A DNA stretch of 64,000 bases, from contig NZ_OESG01000013.1 in the NCBI RefSeq assembly GCF_900240945.1, positions 2,379,622 through 2,443,621 on the forward strand. Direction: 5' to 3'. This document shows, in pieces, positions 59,051 through 64,000 of the stretch (position 1 is its first letter; every line of letters starts with the position of its first letter). The notes beneath the pieces were generated by a model. That model saw only the letters and a program-made list of their open reading frames with translations, was not told where the DNA came from and ran no database searches. Made by a program: the position numbers and the translations under genes. This stretch comes from Mycobacterium sp. 3519A. GTDB taxonomy: Bacteria > Actinomycetota > Actinomycetes > Mycobacteriales > Mycobacteriaceae.

Positions 59051-61758
59051 TGCAGATACCTGAACTGGCCGACACGGCTCGGCTCGATTGCGATGTGCTG
59101 GTGATCGGCGGCGGCACAGCGGGCACCATGGCGGCATTGACCGCCGCCGAGCACGGCGCCCGAGTCCTGCTGCTGGAGAAGGCGCATGTGCGCCACTCGG
59201 GGGCGCTGGCGATGGGCATGGACGGCGTGAACAACGCCGTCATCCCCGGCAAGGCCCGGCCGGAGGACTACGTCGCCGAGATCACCAGGGCGAACGACGG
59301 AATTGTCAACCAGCGCACCATCTATCAGACCGCGACACGCGGCTTCGCCATGGTGCAGCGCCTGGAGCGCTACGGCGTCAAGTTCGAGAAGGACGAACAC
59401 GGCGAGTATGCGGTGCGCCGAGTGCACCGCTCCGGCTCCTACGTGTTGCCTATGCCCGAAGGCAAAGATGTCAAGAAGGCGTTGTACCGCGTGCTCCGGC
59501 AACGGTCGATGCGCGAGAAGATCACGATCGAGAACCGGCTGATGCCGGTTCGGGTGCTGACCGACGACCTGGGCGAGCGGAGCGACGGGACAAAGCAGCG
59601 CAGGGCCGTCGGTGCCGCCGCACTCAACTCCCGCACCGGCGAATTCGTCGCCGTCGCCGCCAAGGCGGTCATTCTCGCGACCGGCGCCTGTGGACGCCTC
59701 GGCCTGCCCGCGTCGGGCTATCTGTACGGCACGTACGAGAACCCCACCAACGCCGGTGACGGCTACTCGATGGCCTATCACGCAGGCGCCGAACTGTCCG
59801 GCATCGAATGCTTCCAGGTCAACCCGCTGATCAAGGACTACAACGGGCCCGCCTGCGCGTACGTGGCGAACCCGTTCGGCGGTTACCAGGTCAACGCGCT
59901 CGGCGAGCGGTTCGTCGACTCGGACTACTGGTCGGGTCAGATGATGTCCGAAGTGAAACGGGAGATCGAATCGGCACGCGGCCCAATCTATTTGAAGGTG
60001 TCGCACCTGCCGGACGAGACGCTGACGGCGTTGGAGAACATCCTGCACACCACGGAACGGCCCACCAGAGGCACGTTCCACGCGAACCGCGGGCACAATT
60101 ACCGCACCCACGACGTCGAGATGCACATCTCCGAGATCGGTTTGTGTAGCGGCCATTCCGCCTCGGGGGTGTGGGTCGACGAACACGCCCGCACCACCGT
60201 GCCCGGCCTGTACGCGGCGGGCGACCTGGCGTGCGTCCCGCACAACTACATGATCGGCGCGTTCGTCTACGGCGACCTGGCTGGAGAACACGCCGCATCG
60301 ACGCTGGCAAGCGTGCAGGCGCCAAGGGAACTTCCGGAAGATCAGCTCAAGGAGGCGCACGAACTGGTCTACCGCCCGCTGCGTCAGCCTGACGGCCCAC
60401 CGCAACCGCAGGTGGAATACAAACTCCGCCGATTCGTCAACGACTACGTGGCACCGCCCAAGACGGCGACCAAGTTGTCGATCGCCGTGCAGACCTTCGA
60501 GCGGATGCACGATGAGATCGCGGAGATGGGTGCCACCACACCGCACGAACTGATGCGCGCTGTCGAGGTGTCGTTCATCCGCGACTGTGCGGAGATGGCC
60601 GCCCGCTCGTCGCTGACCAGAACCGAATCACGGTGGGGGCTCTACCACGACCGTGCCGACATCCCGGATCGCGACGACGAGCAGTGGCGTTACCACCTGA
60701 ACCTCCGCAAGAGCGCCGATGGCTCGATGGAATTCCTGAAGCGGCCCGTCGCCCCGTATTTCGTGCCGGTGCCCGGCCTCGAACACCTACCGTCCGACGA
60801 TCCGGTGCAGCACGTCGACCAACCTGGGATCGCCGCCGGAAAGGCGCCCGCCACCACCACGTCACGCGTGCACGCCGCCGGTCCCAGCCAGCCGCCGTCG
60901 CCGCGGATCGTGGAAGTGCTTGCGCTGGAGTCACCTTCGGTCGCCGACCTGGACGGCTATCTGGCTGACTCCGATCCCGGTGTGCGCCGGACCGCGGTCG
61001 CAACGCTGGTCGAGAATCTGCCGGACGGCTACGCCGGCGCACTGTTCACCGCACTCGGTGACGGCGACGCGGAGGTGCGCCGCATCACCGCGGACAGTGT
61101 GCGCGAGCTGGTCGAGGTGTTGCCGTCGCCGGAAGTGGTTGCGGGACAATTGGATTCCTCTGATCCGGTGGTTCGTGCTGTCGCGGTGTACTTGCTCAGC
61201 GCCCGCAGGGCCGGCGAGCGGGAGCAGTACCGGCGCGGGCTGGCCGATACCGACCATCGGGTGCGCATCGAAGCCGTGCGGGCGCTGGTCTCTGTGGACG
61301 ACGCCGTCGGGGTGGCCGCCGCGGCGGGTGACGACAATCGCGAGGTCAGGATCGCGGCTGCCAACGGGCTTGCCACTCTGCGCGCAGGCGCCGACGCAGT
61401 GCGCCAGTTGGTCGGCGACCGTGACCCGCTGGTGCGTTCGGCGGCGCTGTCGGCGCTCGGCGCCGTGGGTTGCGGCGAGGACGATCTGCCCGAGGTGCGG
61501 CGCGCGATCACCGAGCCGGCATGGCAGGTGCGGGAGGGCGCGGCCAGGGCGCTGGCCGGAGCGGATCCTGCCGTCGCCGTGCCGACGCTGGCGGGCCTGC
61601 TCGCCGACCAGCACCTCGATGTGCGGAAGGCGGCCGTCCTCACCCTGAGTACGTGGGCGGGCGCCGACTCTGCGGCCCGCGACGCGCTGCAGGTCGCACT
61701 CGACGACGCCGACGCCGACGTCCGGGCGTACGCAAGGAAGGCCCTTGCGGCTAGCTGA
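59047..61758 (+). CDS. AprA/fumarate-reductase-type flavoprotein fused to HEAT-like repeats
   Basis: 903 aa. N-terminal FAD domain: DVLVIGGGTAGTMAAL, LLLEKAHVRHSG, and AAGDLACVPHNYMIGAFVYGDLAGEHA; the length and the MQVNPLIKDYNGP-type insert are closest to adenylylsulfate reductase alpha-like proteins of the fumarate reductase family. From about residue 640 there is a chain of short helical repeats (VRRTAVATLVENL, VRAVAVYLLSAR, VRIEAVRALVSV, VRIAAANGLATL, VRSAALSALGAV, VREGAARALAGA, VRKAAVLTLSTW), i.e. HEAT/PBS-lyase-like. Electron partner is probably the ferredoxin at 55784. Substrate is unknown; the importer type hints at an organosulfur or similar anion (inference). ATG at 59050 is an alternative start. 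Confidence 0.85.
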   Translation: MMQIPELADTARLDCDVLVIGGGTAGTMAALTAAEHGARVLLLEKAHVRHSGALAMGMDGVNNAVIPGKARPEDYVAEITRANDGIVNQRTIYQTATRGFAMVQRLERYGVKFEKDEHGEYAVRRVHRSGSYVLPMPEGKDVKKALYRVLRQRSMREKITIENRLMPVRVLTDDLGERSDGTKQRRAVGAAALNSRTGEFVAVAAKAVILATGACGRLGLPASGYLYGTYENPTNAGDGYSMAYHAGAELSGIECFQVNPLIKDYNGPACAYVANPFGGYQVNALGERFVDSDYWSGQMMSEVKREIESARGPIYLKVSHLPDETLTALENILHTTERPTRGTFHANRGHNYRTHDVEMHISEIGLCSGHSASGVWVDEHARTTVPGLYAAGDLACVPHNYMIGAFVYGDLAGEHAASTLASVQAPRELPEDQLKEAHELVYRPLRQPDGPPQPQVEYKLRRFVNDYVAPPKTATKLSIAVQTFERMHDEIAEMGATTPHELMRAVEVSFIRDCAEMAARSSLTRTESRWGLYHDRADIPDRDDEQWRYHLNLRKSADGSMEFLKRPVAPYFVPVPGLEHLPSDDPVQHVDQPGIAAGKAPATTTSRVHAAGPSQPPSPRIVEVLALESPSVADLDGYLADSDPGVRRTAVATLVENLPDGYAGALFTALGDGDAEVRRITADSVRELVEVLPSPEVVAGQLDSSDPVVRAVAVYLLSARRAGEREQYRRGLADTDHRVRIEAVRALVSVDDAVGVAAAAGDDNREVRIAAANGLATLRAGADAVRQLVGDRDPLVRSAALSALGAVGCGEDDLPEVRRAITEPAWQVREGAARALAGADPAVAVPTLAGLLADQHLDVRKAAVLTLSTWAGADSAARDALQVALDDADADVRAYARKALAAS

Positions 61759-62158
61759 GTTGGTTGACCACCGCCGCGGTGTCCAGCCAGACGTTCTCCC
61801 GGCTGATCAACCCGTCGCGGAATTCGAAGATGTGCAGGATGCGGAAGCTGATCCGCCGACCATGCCCAGGCATCCCCAGCATCGAACCAATTACCGCGCC
61901 CGTCATTTTTTGTTCGAGGATCATCGTGTCGTCGGCGAAATAGCGGTGCAGTACTTCCTCTGCCTCTGCTCGGAAGTTGGCCGTCAACTCGTCGTAAAAG
62001 GCTCTGGCGCCGTCCTTCCCGTGGTGCGGGCTGCCTGGGAATCCGACGACGTCATGCTCGACGTCGTCCGTATACACGGAGATCGCGGTGTCGACGTCAC
62101 CCGCGCCCTCGGCGCGGATGTGCCGGGAGACCAGTTGCTCCATCGCACTGTGGTCCAT
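61751..62158 (-). CDS. NTF2-like / SnoaL-like protein
   Basis: 135 aa. Pattern EQLVSRHIRAEGAGDVDTAISVYTDDVEHDVVGF, GKDGARAFYDELTANF, LHIFEFRDGLISRENVWLD of the SnoaL/NTF2-like fold. Convergent with the flavoprotein (8-base overlap of ends) and divergent from the P-loop regulator. Function unknown. Confidence 0.8.
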   Translation of the reverse strand: MDHSAMEQLVSRHIRAEGAGDVDTAISVYTDDVEHDVVGFPGSPHHGKDGARAFYDELTANFRAEAEEVLHRYFADDTMILEQKMTGAVIGSMLGMPGHGRRISFRILHIFEFRDGLISRENVWLDTAAVVNQLS

Positions 62159-62212
62159 GAAAGTTGTATATACGTTGTGGGCAACCCGGTAACGCCTTCT
62201 AGGCTAAATCGG
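62159..62212. promoter_or_regulatory. Divergent promoter region with GTATATAC palindrome
   Basis: 54 bases between the NTF2-like gene and the P-loop regulator, reading apart. It contains GTATATAC (about 62167-62174) and the short inverted repeat GTTG-TGGG-CAAC next to it. Likely houses both promoters; sites not assigned. Confidence 0.4.
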
Positions 62213-64000
62213 TGCGATTTGCGTGGCCCTTGACGGGCCGCACCGAGGAGATGCAGACGATCGCAGCCGCGATCGCCGATCCCGCTGTCGCCGGGATAGT
62301 CGTGCACGGTGCGGCGGGGGTGGGAAAAAGCCGAATCGCGAGGGACGCCCTGCAGGCAGCGGCTGCCGAGGGCTGCGAAATCCGCTGGGCCGTCGGCACG
62401 TCTGCGGCCAAGGCGCTGCCGCTGGGCGTGTTGGCCGCATGGGCTGATTCGTCATCGTCTGACAGTCTGGAGCTCGTCCGGGGTGCAATCGAATCACTGA
62501 CTGCCGCGCCGCCGCATACGCCCGTGATCGTCGGGGTGGACGACGCGCATCTCGTCGACAACCTGTCCGCGTTCGTCGTTCATCAGATAGTGCAGCGAAG
62601 GGCTGCCAAGGTGGTCCTCACGGTGCGTGACGGCGAGCCGATTCCCGATGCGATACAAGACATTTGGCGTGTCGCGCAGTTTGACCGGCTCGACCTGCAG
62701 CCGCTGTCCATCGACGAGACGTCGGCGCTTCTGGCGGCAACGCTGGCTGGGCCCCTCCACGCGGAAGCCGCGCTACGGCTGTGGCGGCTCACCCGTGGCA
62801 ATGCGCTTTATCTGCGCAACATCGTCGAACGCGAGATCGAAGACGGCCGACTGGCTTTGCGGGACGGCGAGTGGCAATGGTTCGGTGACGCGGTGCTACC
62901 GCCCGGCCTTGTCGAACTGATCGATTCCCGGATGGGTCGACTGCCGGCAGCGGTAAGTGACGTCGTCGACGCGCTCGCCGTCGGCGAACCGCTCGAACTC
63001 GGCGCCCTGACCAGGATCACCGACGCCGCAGCCATCGAGGATGCGGATACTCGCGGCCTCATCACGCTGAACGACTTCGACGGCCGGATCGAGGTCCGGA
63101 TCGCGCACCCCCTCTACAGTGAGGTCCGCAGAAAACGGGCGGCCGCCACCCGGCTGCGTCGGCTGCGCGGCCTGGTCGCCACCGAACTCGCCGCGTGCGA
63201 CGATCGCGACGACATCCAGGTACTGGTTCGCCGCGCTTCCTTGAGCCTGGAGTCCGATTTACGCCCTGACGCGGATCTTCTGATCAAAGCGGCGCGTGGT
63301 GCCCTTTGGCTTGTCGGTGTGGACTCGTCGAGCCAACTGACGAGTGCGGCATCTTGGGGCGATCGGCTGGCGCGCGCCGCTGTCGCAGCGGGAGGTGGCG
63401 CCGAAGCCCATTTCATTCGGGCATACGCGCTGTCGTGGCTCGGCCACGGGGAAGACGCCGAAGAGGTCCTCGAGAACATCCCACACAGCGAGGTGGCTGG
63501 CGCCGACCAGGCCAGACGCGCGTTCCTGCAGGGGTTCAACCGACTTTTCGCTCTCAAGGATCCCGAAGGGGCACGACGGCTCGTCGACGACGCGGCGCAT
63601 ACCGTGCCGCCTGGCGCACAGGGTTACATCGAGGCCTTTCGATGCGTGTACGCGGCCGCGATGGGAGCGATGACCGCGGTAAACGCGCCGACGTACGACT
63701 GGGATTTCGGCCGCCTGCCCGACACGGTCGCGGCGCGGGTGACGGCGTGGGCGGTCACTGTCGCCCGCGGTGAAGCGGGTCGCACGACCGAGGCGGTGGC
63801 GACCGCAGTCGCCGGATATCCCATTCCGATGCGGTCGTTCGTCATCATCACCGACGCTCACGTCACCGCTTTGGTGCTGGCGGGTCGGATCGCCGAAGCC
63901 CAGAAGGTGGCGGATCTGCTTCGGGGAAGGGCGAATGAAGCTCTCGCCGTCACGCAGCCGTACATCGCGGTCATCGGCGCTGTAGCGGGGCGTGCCGCAC
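62213..64000 (+). CDS. Large P-loop regulator (LuxR/LAL-type), 3' end cut by window
   Basis: 596 residues visible, open to the window end. The GTG at 62213 gives MRFAWPLTGRTEEMQTIAAAI, a typical AAA/MalT-like start; Walker A GAAGVGKSR follows at about residue 37, VIVGVDDAHLVDNLSAF as Walker B, then winged-helix-like and TPR-like helical repeats. A LuxR-type HTH domain is expected after the window edge but cannot be seen. The ribosome site is weak, so the start is uncertain. Confidence 0.75.

Overview
The window reads as chromosome of a fast-growing mycobacterium (Mycolicibacterium type). It is GC-rich with strong third-position GC bias, it carries a mycobacterial ESX (type VII) secretion locus with EccC, EccD, mycosin, EspG, EspE/EspF-like, PE/PPE, Esx and EccA proteins, and its right half has the gene order aroC-aroK-aroB-aroQ-(B-4DMT)-pepQ-efp-nusB that is typical of mycobacteria.

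Left part (1-45000): an ESX locus split between the two strands. On the plus strand lie eccC (cut by the window edge), eccD, mycP and an EspI/ParA-like ATPase. They are followed by a YbaB-like gene, a WXG100 gene and one giant gene of 21.6 kb (8602-30183; 7193 aa). The giant product starts with a CpnT-type WXG100-like domain and a Pro/Ala-rich linker. It then carries a long string of effector-like modules: eight papain-fold (Tox-PL) copies, six DUF1023-type alpha/beta hydrolase copies (one degenerate and joined to a GDPD domain), six GNAT-like copies, two GGDEF-like domains and three C-terminal tandem repeats. A small charged ORF with its own ribosome binding site is nested in another frame at the GGDEF1/GGDEF2 junction, which suggests that once-separate genes were fused. 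Three small or medium genes directly downstream are candidate immunity or accessory genes. On the minus strand, read right to left, are an EspH/EspD-like protein and a YbaB-like protein, a 585-bp gap, and then espF-like, espE-like (frameshifted), PE, PPE, EspG, two Esx proteins, a second EspG-like protein, a divergent KAS III-like enzyme, a small Esx-sized protein and a 570-aa W-x-G secreted-type protein. EccA and a second EspI/ParA-like ATPase read divergently to the right. EccB and EccE are not in the window.

Middle (45000-48000): an NAD-dependent epimerase on the minus strand, then a four-gene plus-strand operon (NTF2-like, DUF3237-like, Ddn-type nitroreductase-family protein, TetR) preceded by a strong inverted repeat that may be the TetR operator.

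Right part (48000-64000): the shikimate operon, B-4DMT membrane protein, Xaa-Pro peptidase, EF-P, NusB and a conserved hypothetical. Next is a tightly coupled transport-redox operon: GntR regulator, 2x[4Fe-4S] ferredoxin, an ABC binding lipoprotein with a NosL-like tail, permease, ATPase, and an AprA/fumarate-reductase-type flavoprotein fused to HEAT-like repeats. The window closes with an NTF2-like gene and the start of a large P-loop (LuxR/LAL-type) regulator.

Working model (inference): the ESX machine encoded here exports the giant polymorphic-toxin-like protein and the minus-strand Esp/PE/PPE/Esx set. The locus looks like a contact-dependent or host-interaction effector island in which effector modules have accumulated in a single polypeptide.
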